A stretch of DNA of 64,000 nucleotides, taken from NCBI GenBank assembly GCA_963752755.1, contig CAVVZJ010000017.1:124001-188000 (forward strand), read 5' to 3'. The DNA comes from CAVVZJ01 sp963752755. Its GTDB lineage: Bacteria > Planctomycetota > Planctomycetia > Isosphaerales > Isosphaeraceae. The translations under genes and the position numbers were made by a program. Of this stretch, positions 45,259 through 54,185 are shown in pieces. The notes under the pieces were generated by a model. That model did no database searches. It saw only the letters and a program-made list of their open reading frames with translations, and was not told where the DNA came from. Position 1 is the first letter of the stretch; each line of letters opens with the position of its first letter.

Positions 45259-45540
45259 ATGCGGAGCACGGTTCTGCCCCTGGACTCACGCTATCGGGGG
45301 GCGCTTTACGGGGCGCTGTTCCAGCAGGTCCCGTGCGCCTTGCTCTGCCTGCTCATGCTCGACGGCGGTCGGATGGCCCGGATCTGCGGGATCGCGATGG
45401 TGGGCTTCTGGGCGGTCGCGGCGATCATCATGGTTCGCCGGCCGAGTGCTCCGGGGGCGTGGGACCTGAGGTTCCTCCGCTGGGGTTTCTGGCCGGTCTT
45501 CGGGCTGGCGGTCTTGATGGCGCAACTCGTCTCGGAGTAG
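45259..45540 (+). CDS. Small membrane protein (93 aa)
   Basis: Three predicted membrane helices (ALLCLLMLDGGR region, MARICGIAMVGFWAVAAIIM, and GFWPVFGLAVLMAQL). No recognised family. Same strand as the preceding 96-aa protein. Confidence 0.55.
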   Translation: MRSTVLPLDSRYRGALYGALFQQVPCALLCLLMLDGGRMARICGIAMVGFWAVAAIIMVRRPSAPGAWDLRFLRWGFWPVFGLAVLMAQLVSE

Positions 45541-45657
45541 GGCGGTCGGGGTGGTCAACGGCGAACTTTTGTCTTGTCAAGGCCGTCGGAAATCGGAGAT
45601 GCTGTCCCAATCGGGAATTGACGCCGGAGATTCCTCTCACAGAAAGGAGGTTCCTTG

Positions 45658-47305
45658 ATGGAAGAAGAGTCGTCCGCCGCTTCCGCCGAGGACCCTGGCG
45701 GTTGGGTCCCCGAGAGATGTCCCGCCGATCGCAGATCCCGCCTCACGTCACGCCCCAGGGCGACGGTTCGCCCGGATCGTCGCAGGCGGGCTGATCCTGT
45801 CGATCGCGTTCACCTTCCCGAGCCTCAGTCGAGCCGAGGATGACTCGCTGGAGCACGTGCGCGCCGAGGGGCGGTTGCTCTACGGGAGCGACGCCGAGGG
45901 GGGAGGCCCCTACGCCTACACCGATCCGGAGAACCCGGCGAAGCTCGTCGGCTTCGAGGTGGAGCTGATGGACTTGCTCTGCGGGGCACTCGGGCCGGAG
46001 CCGGTGTTCAGGCAGGGGCAGTGGGATACCTTGCTCCAGGTGCTCGAAGCGGGGCAGGTGGACGTGGTCGTCAACGGCTACGAGCTGACGCCGAGCCGGG
46101 TGGCGGACCTGAGGGCGACGAGGCCGTATTACGTCTTCCAGCTCCAGTTGATGGTCCGCAAGGGGGACGCGGTCCGGTCGTTCGACGACCTGAAACGGCC
46201 GAAGCCGGGCGGCGGGAAGTGGAAGGTGGCCGTGCTGGGGGGCTCGGCGGCGGAGACGTACGCGCGGGAGGAGGGCGGGAAGACGGTCGAGGTCCTCTAC
46301 TCGAACGGCGCTACCGACTGCATGACGGCCCTTGAGAACGGGCAGGTGGACGCGACCTTGCAGGATTACCCGGCGGTCCAGTTCTACAAGGGGCTGTATC
46401 CGAAGCTCGAAGCGGTCGGGCCGCTGGTGGGTCGGGGGTACTACGTCATGTACCTGCGGCCCGGCGATGTGGCCCTGCGCAATGCGCTCGATCGGGCGAT
46501 CGGGAGGGTGATCGGGAGCGGGGAGCTGGAGAAGCTCTATCGCAAGTACGACATCTGGACCGAGGCGCAGGCCGAAGCTGGCCAGCCTGGGACCGCCGGA
46601 TGCGCTGGGGGAGGCGGCGCGGAGGGAGTCGCGGGCAGGGTTGGAGGCTGGTGGCCCATTATGCGCCGACGTTGCTGATCGCGGCGGGAATGACGGTCTT
46701 CCTGGCGGTCACGTCGATGCCGCTGGCGATGATGGTCGGGCTGACGATCGCGCTGGGGAGGCTGTACGGGCCGAGGCCGGTACGGTTGTTGCTGGGAGGA
46801 TATGTTGAACTCATCCGCGGGACGCCGCTGATGTTGCAGCTCTTCGTGCTGTTCTTCCTGCTGCCGCAGGTGGGGCTGTCGATGCCGCCCTTGGTGGCGG
46901 GGATCGGAGGGCTGGCGATCAACTATTCGGCCTATGAGGCGGAGATCTACCGGGCGGGTCTGATGGCGATCCCGGCGGGGCAGATGGAAGCGGCCCTGGC
47001 GCTCGGGATGTCGCGGAGGAATGGCGCTCCGGCGGGTGATCGTGCCGCAGGCGATCCGGATCGTCGTGCCGCCGGTGACGAATGACTTCATCGCCCTGTT
47101 CAAGGATACATCAGTCTGCTCGGTGATCATGGTCGTCGAGCTGACCAAGCAGTATTCGATCCTGGCGCAGAGCACGCACCGGGTGGTCGAGTTCGCGGTC
47201 GCATCGGCTTTTTTGTACATGGCGATGAGTTTGCCGTTGTCGTTTCTGGCGCGGAGGTTTGAGGGTCGGACGGGGCCCGAGGGGGCCCGGGGGGCGATGG
47301 CATGA
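45658..47305 (+). pseudogene. Polar amino-acid ABC transporter: fused substrate-binding protein and permease, frame breaks
   Basis: ATG 45658 has a very strong AAAGGAGG site, but a slip near 45710 is needed to reach the signal peptide FARIVAGGLILSIAFTF and the SBP (LLYGSDAEGGGPYAYTDPE, LVGFEVELMDLL, VVVNGYELTPSRVADLRATR, YYVMYLRPGD). A second slip near 46590 leads to the HisM-type permease (HYAPTLLIAAGMTVFLAV, GYVELIRGTPLMLQLFVLFF, YEAEIYRAGLMAIPAGQME), and a third near 47020 to the EAA loop end RRVIVPQAIRIVVPPVTNDF. SBP-permease fusions exist in this family. The stop overlaps the ATPase start (ATGA). Confidence 0.75.
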
Positions 47306-48066
47306 GTAACCAAGACGCGATGATCGAGGTGTGCGGCCTGGTCAAGGATCACGGCCGCCTCCGGGTCCTCGACGGCATCGGCCTGGCGGTCGCCCGGGGC
47401 GAGGTGGCGGCGATCATCGGGCCGTCCGGGGGAGGTAAGAGCACGTTCCTCCGCTGTCTCAACGGGCTGGAACGGTTTCAGGATGGTCGGGTGACGATCG
47501 ACGGTCTGACGCTCGCAGCGTCCGAGGTCGAGAGGCGGCGCGAGGCGATCTTGAGGCAGGTCCGGCGGCGGGTCGGGATGGTCTTCCAGCAGTTCAACCT
47601 GTTTCCCCATCGAAATGTGCTGGAGAATGTCACCGAGGCGCCGATCCATGTGCTCGGCCTGACGCAGGATGAGGCTGAGGATCGAGCGAAGGCGCTGCTG
47701 GAGCGGGTCGGCCTGATCGACAAGTTAACGGCCTGGCCTCGACAACTCTCCGGCGGGCAGCAGCAGCGGGTTGCGATCGCGAGGACCCTGGCGATGGAGC
47801 CGACGGCCATCCTTTTCGACGAGCCAACATCGGCCCTGGATCCGAAGATGACGGCCGAGGTTCTGGCCGTGATGACCGACCTGGCCGGTGATGGCCAGAC
47901 GATGATCGTCGTAACCCACGCCATGAACTTCGCCCGCCAGGTGGCCCACTCGGTCCATGTCTTCGGTGACGGCCGTGTCGTCGAGAGCGGGCCACCGGAG
48001 CAAATCTTCGAGGCGCCGGCCGAGGAGGTCACACGGCAATTCCTCTCCCAGGCGAGAGCGGCGTAG
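47302..48066 (+). CDS. Polar amino-acid ABC transporter ATP-binding protein
   Basis: 254 aa, intact. GlnQ/HisP type: Walker A GPSGGGKST, Q-loop FQQFNLFPHRNVLENV, signature LSGGQQQRVAIARTL, Walker B AILFDEPTSALDP, switch His VVTHAMNFARQ. ATGA overlap with the fused SBP-permease gene. It should power uptake of a polar amino acid such as glutamine, histidine or cystine. Confidence 0.92.
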   Translation: MSNQDAMIEVCGLVKDHGRLRVLDGIGLAVARGEVAAIIGPSGGGKSTFLRCLNGLERFQDGRVTIDGLTLAASEVERRREAILRQVRRRVGMVFQQFNLFPHRNVLENVTEAPIHVLGLTQDEAEDRAKALLERVGLIDKLTAWPRQLSGGQQQRVAIARTLAMEPTAILFDEPTSALDPKMTAEVLAVMTDLAGDGQTMIVVTHAMNFARQVAHSVHVFGDGRVVESGPPEQIFEAPAEEVTRQFLSQARAA

Positions 48067-48238
48067 GTCTGGACTGCGAGACGAGGTCAGTCCGAACCGC
48101 GTCGGCCTCTCCGGCGATCTGCGTTCTCCGATTGGGGGAAAGCGTCTCAGGATACCGACGACCCGGTTTCTCAGGACAGATCGTGCAATCCGTGCAACAG
48201 GCCGTGTATGGATCTCGCCCGACGGGAGGGGCGTTGGT

Positions 48239-48244
48239 TATAAT
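48239..48244 (+). promoter_or_regulatory. -10-like TATAAT upstream of desaturase gene
   Basis: TATAAT in GGTTATAATTCT, 84 bp before the desaturase start in an otherwise GC-rich gap. No matching -35. Weak. Confidence 0.3.
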
Positions 48245-48327
48245 TCTTGTGAAAATGGTTGGTTCGGGCGCCACCACGGCGGGTCGGCCCGATCGACCGC
48301 GAGCACTTCTGTTGCCTGGAGCCTGAC

Positions 48328-49425
48328 ATGGACGTCCCGAAGACTGACCTGTCCTGGGACGAAGCCCACCGCACCCTCGTGCCGCTGATGCGGACCGACA
48401 ACCGCACGAACATCGGCTACATTGTCCGGGAATACCTTGGTCTGGGCCTGGTCCTCACCGCTGGATCGTCGCTGCTAGGAGCCTGGTCAGCGGGCGATTT
48501 GCCGACGCGTGATTTCCTAGCCCTGGCGGCTCTGGAGATCGTGCTGGTCGCGACGTTTCAGCACCGGCTTTCGGGCCTGGCTCACGAGGCGAGCCATTAC
48601 ACGCTCTTCCGGAACCGCGTGGCCAACGAGCTGGTCTCGGATCTTCTGCTGATGTTCCCCCTTGTGGCGATGACCCAGAAGTACCGGGCGGCCCACCTGG
48701 GGCATCACAAGTACGTGAATGACCCGAAGCGGGACCCGGACCTCGTGCGGATCAACCATCCGGAGCCGCACGTCTTTCCGCTGTCGAAGGCGGGCTTCTG
48801 GTGGCGCTACGTGGTCCGGTCGCTCTGGCCGCCGGAGATCCTCAAGTACCTCTTCGGACGGGCCAAGGCGGCGAACCTGAGCGGCGGTGACCTCGAGTTC
48901 CGCACCGTCTATCGGAGCCGCGTAGCGCGGTGTCTGCGCGGGGCGTACTGGCTGGGACTCCTGGCGATGATTCATGCCACGAATGGCTGGTTGGTCTTCG
49001 GGCTCTTCTGGGTCGTGCCGCTCTTGACGGTCTATCCGTTTTTGATGCAGCTTCGCGAGATCCCGCACCACATGAACGCTCCCGACGACGGCGAGCTGAC
49101 CAACTCGCGCGTCTTCGACGTCAACCCGCTACTGGCGGCGGCGGTCTTCCCTTATGGGCAGGCGTTCCACCTGACGCACCACCTCTTTGCCATGGTGCCA
49201 CATTACCGGGTGGCCGAGGCACACGCGATCCTCTGGCGGGTGCCGTCGTATCGGGAACAGGTGGTCGTCTGTCGGGGCTACTTCTTCCGCAAGTCGGGAA
49301 CGGACGGGCCGTCGGTGCTGGAGGTGCTTTCGAGGCAAGTGGAACTACCGGCGCACACCTGGAAGGGACCAAGCCAGGCTGTGGAGGAGCGAGCCGTTCA
49401 GGTGGCCGGGGAGAACGGGATCTGA
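48328..49425 (+). CDS. Membrane fatty acid desaturase
   Basis: 365 aa. Three His boxes of the di-iron desaturase/hydroxylase family: HEASH (86-90), HLGHH (123-127) and HLTHH (about 283). Four membrane segments bracket them. Introduces a double bond or hydroxyl into acyl chains; electron donor not encoded nearby. ATG 48328 chosen, as the upstream extension to 48259 is non-homologous in look. Confidence 0.88.
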   Translation: MDVPKTDLSWDEAHRTLVPLMRTDNRTNIGYIVREYLGLGLVLTAGSSLLGAWSAGDLPTRDFLALAALEIVLVATFQHRLSGLAHEASHYTLFRNRVANELVSDLLLMFPLVAMTQKYRAAHLGHHKYVNDPKRDPDLVRINHPEPHVFPLSKAGFWWRYVVRSLWPPEILKYLFGRAKAANLSGGDLEFRTVYRSRVARCLRGAYWLGLLAMIHATNGWLVFGLFWVVPLLTVYPFLMQLREIPHHMNAPDDGELTNSRVFDVNPLLAAAVFPYGQAFHLTHHLFAMVPHYRVAEAHAILWRVPSYREQVVVCRGYFFRKSGTDGPSVLEVLSRQVELPAHTWKGPSQAVEERAVQVAGENGI

Positions 49426-49520
49426 GGAAAGGAAGATTCACCACAACGGTTGCACAGAGACGTCAGTTTGCTTGATGCCTTTGTGGTGAATGCGGCTTTC
49501 CCATTCCCCGGCCCCGGCAT

Positions 49521-50201
49521 TCAGGCCACGCTGGATCGTGGAAGGGCATATTCGGTGGCATCCAACAAGCCGGCCTCGGCGAACGCACACCGACGCTCGG
49601 TGCATTTGTTGCAGTCGCCGCAGTGGAGGCCGTCGAGGGGGCGGAGACAGGAGAGGGTCAACTCCAGGGGCAGGCCCAGACCGCGGCCACGTCGGAGGAC
49701 GTCGGCCTTACTCAGGGAGGCGTAGGGCCAGCGCAAGAGGACCGAGCCGCCGAGGGCTCGGTTGACGGTCGCGCCGTAAGTGGTGAAGAACTCAGGGGTC
49801 GCGTCGGGGAACGGGTTGCCCCGGAGCGTCCCCAGGGACAGTTCGCGGATACCATTCAGGTGGCACCAGAGCATCACCTTGCCGAGCAGAAGGACGTTGC
49901 GGGCCGGTAGATAGACGGCCTCGTCGGGGGCGTCGCCGTCAGGCACGTCGAGGCCCGTGATGCTCCAGTGGGTTGGCAGCAGGTCGCCGACTGGGATTTC
50001 GAGGACCTGCAAGGGCTGGAGGCCCGGGCCGCGGAGGGCATCGAGGAAGCGATGGAGGATCGACAACTCGGCGGGTTCCCAGAAGTGGCCGCTACGGACG
50101 TAGACGGGGTGCACTTCGCGATGCTCGCGCAGCATCTCGCCGAGAAGGATCGCGCTGTCCAGTCCGCCGCTGATCAGGACGGCAACGGTTGGGGGCGTCA
50201 T
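49521..50201 (-). CDS. queC: QueC-like 7-cyano-7-deazaguanine synthase family protein
   Basis: 226 aa. ATP-pyrophosphatase loop SGGLDSAILL (11-20), then VYVRSGHFWEPAEL, YLPARNVLLLGKV (the QueC LPARN block) and C-terminal HCGDCNKCTERRC zinc ligands. QueC converts 7-carboxy-7-deazaguanine to preQ0 with ATP and ammonia for queuosine. Canonical QueC has VPGRN-type sequence; LPARN and the short CxxCxxC end suggest a paralogue, so the exact substrate is less sure. No queD/queE neighbour is seen. Confidence 0.78.
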   Translation of the reverse strand: MTPPTVAVLISGGLDSAILLGEMLREHREVHPVYVRSGHFWEPAELSILHRFLDALRGPGLQPLQVLEIPVGDLLPTHWSITGLDVPDGDAPDEAVYLPARNVLLLGKVMLWCHLNGIRELSLGTLRGNPFPDATPEFFTTYGATVNRALGGSVLLRWPYASLSKADVLRRGRGLGLPLELTLSCLRPLDGLHCGDCNKCTERRCAFAEAGLLDATEYALPRSSVA

Positions 50202-50521
50202 CGGCAGGGAGGCTCCGGTGGGTTTCACGGGGACATTGTAGGTGGGCAGCCGTCGGGATTCCAACCTGGGAAGAAGAGAGCGAGTCTAGCACGAAGGCGC
50301 AGAAGCGTCAGGAAGAGCGCGGAGAGGGGGAGGATCCGGGGGCTGGGATGGCTACGCGGTGCTTGCTGACTGAATTCTCGCATGGCCGATACCCAGGAAG
50401 GGGGGTCGGTGTTCCATTGAGAACCCTGGGATCTTCTTGACCATCGAAGATCGACCATGCCTCGAGTCCGGAATGGGGGTTTCTCGGCGTCCTCTGCGCC
50501 TCTGCGAGAGACCCTTCCTCC
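50202..50521 (+). other. Intergenic, 320 bp, repeat-like remnants
   Basis: Contains AAGGCGCAGAAGCGTCAGGA (near 50296) and, at the other end, CGGCGTCCTCTGCGCCTCTG (50485-50504). These recall the GCAGAGGCGCAGAG-type extragenic repeats of environmental genomes; 49437-49495 has a related CACAGAGACG patch. No gene seen. Confidence 0.4.
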
Positions 50522-51337
50522 TCAGGCTCGCACCGCCCAGACGACGTGCTCGACCAGGGAGAAGGCCAGGTCGGGCCAATCGGGCAGGTAGTCCGGTGAG
50601 TTGGGGTCCAGGTAGCGGTCGGCCCGAGAGGCGTGGTCGGTGGCTAGATGGGGACGGGCGCGGGCGTGGAGGTCACGGAGGTACTCGACGAGGAAGGCGC
50701 GGGTCGGGGCATCGAGCGGGGCCTGGCGGTCGATAGCCCAGGTGCGGCGGCGGACGTCGCGAAGGCCGGCGGTCTCGAAGACCTGGCGGAGCCGTCGACC
50801 GACGTAGAACTTCCGCGGCGATTGCGACTCCCCAGCGAATCCGGCTCGCTCGGCGATCCGTACGGCCAGCTCGACCTCGACCGGCCAGGGCAGCAAGACC
50901 TGGTGCAGGGTGTCGCTCTCCAGCACGGCGACGATCCCTCCCGGGCGGACAAACCGGGCCAGGAGTCGGAGCGATGCGACGGGATCGGGCAGGCTGTAGA
51001 GGCTCTGGGCACACCAGGCGAGGTCGAACGTCCCTTCGGGGAACGGCAGACGCTCCAGCCGGGCGGCGGTGAACAGGATGCGGTCGGGAGCGGGACCGCT
51101 TGCAGCCGTCAGGCGGGCCACTTCCAGGTAGGGGACGGCCAGATCCACCGCCCAGACCCCGCCGGCGCGCGGGGCGAGCCAGCGGGCATAAGTGCCGTCG
51201 CCGCAGGCCAGATCCAGCACGCGGGACCCGTCGGCGACCGGGAGTTCCGCGACCATCGACCGCAGTTCGGGGGCGAATGCGGCGTGGTAGGCGGCCAGCG
51301 CCGATACGTATTCGGGGATCTCCTCGACCTCGTCCAT
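50522..51337 (-). CDS. Class I SAM-dependent methyltransferase
   Basis: 271 aa. Methyltransferase type 11/25 fold: motif I VLDLACGDGTYARWLAPRAG, acidic end of strand 2 VWAVDLAVPYLEVAR, motif post I LPFPEGTFDLAWCAQSLYSL, LARFVRPGGIVAVLESD. Substrate unknown (small molecule or lipid). ATG 51337 selected over 51391. Confidence 0.85.
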   Translation of the reverse strand: MDEVEEIPEYVSALAAYHAAFAPELRSMVAELPVADGSRVLDLACGDGTYARWLAPRAGGVWAVDLAVPYLEVARLTAASGPAPDRILFTAARLERLPFPEGTFDLAWCAQSLYSLPDPVASLRLLARFVRPGGIVAVLESDTLHQVLLPWPVEVELAVRIAERAGFAGESQSPRKFYVGRRLRQVFETAGLRDVRRRTWAIDRQAPLDAPTRAFLVEYLRDLHARARPHLATDHASRADRYLDPNSPDYLPDWPDLAFSLVEHVVWAVRA

Positions 51338-51425
51338 CCGGCGTTTCCCCGTCGTGGCGTGTCGGCCCGGCGAACGTCGCGACGTCGGCATTGTAGGCGG
51401 GGATCAAGCCCGGTTGAGGTGCTCG

Positions 51426-52187
51426 TCAACGGGCCGTGAAGCCGCCGTCAATCATGAGCACGGCACCAGTGAAGAAACGGGCGCGGTCGGAGGCGAGGAA
51501 GAGGAAGAACTGGGCGATCTCCTCCGGCGCGGCGAGCCGGCCGACCGGGTGCGACTCGGCGAAGCCACGGAGGAATCCCTCCGGGTCGCCGGAGTCGGCC
51601 GCGGCCTTGCGGACGAGCGGCGTCTCGACCGAGCCGGGGCAAACGGCGTTGACCCGGATGCCGTCAGCCGCGTATTCGATTGCCATCTGCCGCGAGAGCT
51701 GCACGACGGCCCCTTTCGACGGCGCATAGGCTCCCTGCCCTGCGATCCCGACGACCGACGAGATCGAGCCCGTGTTGAGGAACAGGCCGCTGCCTTGCCG
51801 CTTCATCACCGGGACGACGTGGCGAGCCGACCAGTAGATCGCCTTGACGTTGACGTCCATCACCCGGTCCCACTCTTCGGGCGTGTGTTCGGCGATGCCT
51901 TTGACGATCGCGATCCCGGCATTGTTGACCATCACGTCGATCCGTCCGAAGGCGTCAAGCGCGGTGTGGGTGTATTGCTCGGCCGTCTCGCCACGAGCGA
52001 CATCGCCCACGACGCTCCGCACGTTCTCCACCCGCGACCCGGCCCGTTCCTTCGCGACGTCCGTCAGCCTCGCATCAATATCCACGCCGACGACCTGGGC
52101 CCCGGCCTCGACATAGAGCCGCATGATCTCCGCCCCGATGCCCGAGGCGGCCCCGGTCACGATCGCCACCTTGCCCGAGAGGTCCAT
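51426..52187 (-). CDS. Short-chain dehydrogenase/reductase (FabG-like) 1
   Basis: 253 aa. NAD(P) site TGAASGIGAE, NNAG strand motif (MVNNAGIAIV), catalytic Ser in TGSISSVVG and YAPSK (Tyr/Lys), C-terminal GGFTAR. Oxidises or reduces a hydroxyl/keto group. Followed, after 42 bp on the same strand, by a paralogous SDR gene (upstream in transcription). Confidence 0.9.
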   Translation of the reverse strand: MDLSGKVAIVTGAASGIGAEIMRLYVEAGAQVVGVDIDARLTDVAKERAGSRVENVRSVVGDVARGETAEQYTHTALDAFGRIDVMVNNAGIAIVKGIAEHTPEEWDRVMDVNVKAIYWSARHVVPVMKRQGSGLFLNTGSISSVVGIAGQGAYAPSKGAVVQLSRQMAIEYAADGIRVNAVCPGSVETPLVRKAAADSGDPEGFLRGFAESHPVGRLAAPEEIAQFFLFLASDRARFFTGAVLMIDGGFTAR

Positions 52188-52229
52188 CGATTCGTCTCCG
52201 CAGAGCGTGGGAAACAGACTGTTATCGAA

Positions 52230-53039
52230 TTACCAGTGCATCACATAGCCACCATCGACATTGATCGTTTGCCCGGTGATGTTTCGCCCTCGCGACGAGG
52301 CGAGGAAAACGGCCATCGCGGCGATGTCCTCCGGATCCTGCCAGCGGTTGAGGGGAACGAGGCGCCTGATCTTCTCGGCGGTCCAGACTTCGAACGAAGG
52401 TCGGCCAGCCTCGGGCTGGCTGGCCGCCCAGGCGTCATAAACGGAGCGGTTCAGGGCGGTCGGGACCATGCCGGGGTTCAGGGCGTTGACGCGGACGCCA
52501 AACGGGGCGAGGTCCCTGGCGGCGCACTGGGCGAAATTGATGAGAGCGGCCTTCGAGGCGCTGTAGGGAGGGTCGGTCTGCGAGCCGATCTGACCGGCGA
52601 CGGAGGCCAGGAACAGGAGCGTCCCCTTCTCCGCCTCGGCCATCGACGGGGCGAAGGCGTGCGCGGCGTTCACGGCGCCGAGGAGGTTGACGCGGAGGAC
52701 GCGGTCCCAGTCTTCCGGTTCGAGTTTCCAGAAGGGGAAGCCGAACTTGCCGGAGCCGACGGCCGCTGCATAGACGACGTGGTCGCAGCGTCCAAACCGC
52801 TCGCGGACCTCGGCCGCCGCCGATCGCAACGCCGCAGCGTCGGTGGCGTCGGCGACGATCGCATCGGCGCGATGGCGGTGATCAGCGGCGAGCCGCTGGG
52901 CGGCGACGTGGGCTCGCGGGTCGCAGTCGATGACAACCACGTCGGCCCCTTCCGCCGCGAACGCCTCCGCGATCGCCTGCCCCAACCCCCTCGCCGCACC
53001 CACCACAACGGCGACCTCTCCCGCCAGTTGCAAATCCAT
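52230..53039 (-). CDS. Short-chain dehydrogenase/reductase 2
   Basis: 269 aa. VVVGAARGLGQAIAEAF (cofactor loop, TGxxxGIG variant), VVVIDCDPRA, VYAAAVGSGKFG, catalytic YSASKAALINFAQ, and NVDGGYVMHW at the end. ATG 53039 has GGAGGT eight bases upstream; the 930-aa reading frame through 55022 is a GC-rich artefact. Likely co-transcribed with SDR 1, possibly acting on the same compound. Confidence 0.88.
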   Translation of the reverse strand: MDLQLAGEVAVVVGAARGLGQAIAEAFAAEGADVVVIDCDPRAHVAAQRLAADHRHRADAIVADATDAAALRSAAAEVRERFGRCDHVVYAAAVGSGKFGFPFWKLEPEDWDRVLRVNLLGAVNAAHAFAPSMAEAEKGTLLFLASVAGQIGSQTDPPYSASKAALINFAQCAARDLAPFGVRVNALNPGMVPTALNRSVYDAWAASQPEAGRPSFEVWTAEKIRRLVPLNRWQDPEDIAAMAVFLASSRGRNITGQTINVDGGYVMHW

Positions 53040-53213
53040 CGCACCGACCTCCTCTGGACCCCGCATCGCCCGACAATGGCCGCCAGGATACGTCCCTGGC
53101 TCCGGCGACGCCAGCGGCGAGCCGTCGCGAACTCCGACTCGGGTCTTGAACAAATCGCTCGGACTTGCCAGCGTGGAGGAATGTGACCGTCCTCCATCAT
53201 GGGAGCTCCGTCG

Positions 53214-54149
53214 ATGACCCGACGCCGAACCGCCCTCGCCCTGCTCGTCCTGCTCGCGCTGGTGACTCCGACCCTCCGCGCGGCCGACGAGCCGAATCAT
53301 GACCGCAAGGTCGACGTGGTCTACGGACGCAAGTACGGCACCGCGCTGACGATGGATGTCTTCACGCCGAAGGAGAACGCGCAAGGGATCGGCGTGATCC
53401 TGGTTGTCAGCGGCGGTTGGTTCTCGGCGCACGAGGCGATCGCAGAGCCGCTGGTCAAGCCGCTCGTCGATCGAGGCTACACGGTCTTCGCGGTCGTTCA
53501 TGGCAGCCAGCCGAGGTATACGATCCCCGAGATCCTGGTCGATATGCACCGCGCCGTGCGTTACATCCGGCATCACGCGAAGGACTACGGCATCGATCCC
53601 GACCACCTCGGCATCTACGGCGGCTCCGCTGGCGGGCACCTCTCGCTGATGCAGGGGACGGCCGGCACGGAGGGGCAGTCGGACGCGAAGGACCCGGTCG
53701 ATCGCGAGTCGAGCCGTGTGCAGGCCGTCGCCTGCTTCTTCCCGCCGACAGACTTCCTCAACTACGGCCAGGAGGGGCACAACGCTCTCGGTACCGGTAT
53801 CCTCGAGAATTTCAAGGCTCCCTTCGACTTTCATGAGCTGGACCGGGAGCGCCGGGTGTTCGTGCCGATCGTTGATCACGCCCGTCGCCATGAGATCGGA
53901 CGCGCGATCTCGCCGTATTACCACGCCTCCTCCGACGACCCGCCCACGCTCATCATCCACGGCGACGCTGACAAGCTTGTGCCGATCCAGCAGTCCGAGC
54001 GGATGGTTGAAGCTCTGAAGAAGGAAGGCGTCGAGGCAGTGCTGGTTGTCCACGAGGGCGGTGCGCATGGCTGGCCGAACTGGCAGGCGGACGTCGCTCG
54101 GTTCGTTGACTGGTTCGACGCGCACCTCAAGCCGGCAAAGGACGAGTAA
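53214..54149 (+). CDS. Exported alpha/beta hydrolase (esterase/lipase-like)
   Basis: 311 aa. Signal peptide MTRRRTALALLVLLALVTP up to AADE. Nucleophile elbow GGSAGGHLSL, oxyanion strand LVVSGGWFSAHEA, and the His-containing end EGGAHGWPNW. The catalytic Asp is likely in HGDADKLVP. Start 53214 has GGGAGCT upstream. Esterase or peptidase activity is expected; substrate unknown. Confidence 0.85.
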   Translation: MTRRRTALALLVLLALVTPTLRAADEPNHDRKVDVVYGRKYGTALTMDVFTPKENAQGIGVILVVSGGWFSAHEAIAEPLVKPLVDRGYTVFAVVHGSQPRYTIPEILVDMHRAVRYIRHHAKDYGIDPDHLGIYGGSAGGHLSLMQGTAGTEGQSDAKDPVDRESSRVQAVACFFPPTDFLNYGQEGHNALGTGILENFKAPFDFHELDRERRVFVPIVDHARRHEIGRAISPYYHASSDDPPTLIIHGDADKLVPIQQSERMVEALKKEGVEAVLVVHEGGAHGWPNWQADVARFVDWFDAHLKPAKDE

Positions 54150-54185
54150 GCATTCCAGACAGCACGTCGAGGAGGGTCCATTCCT

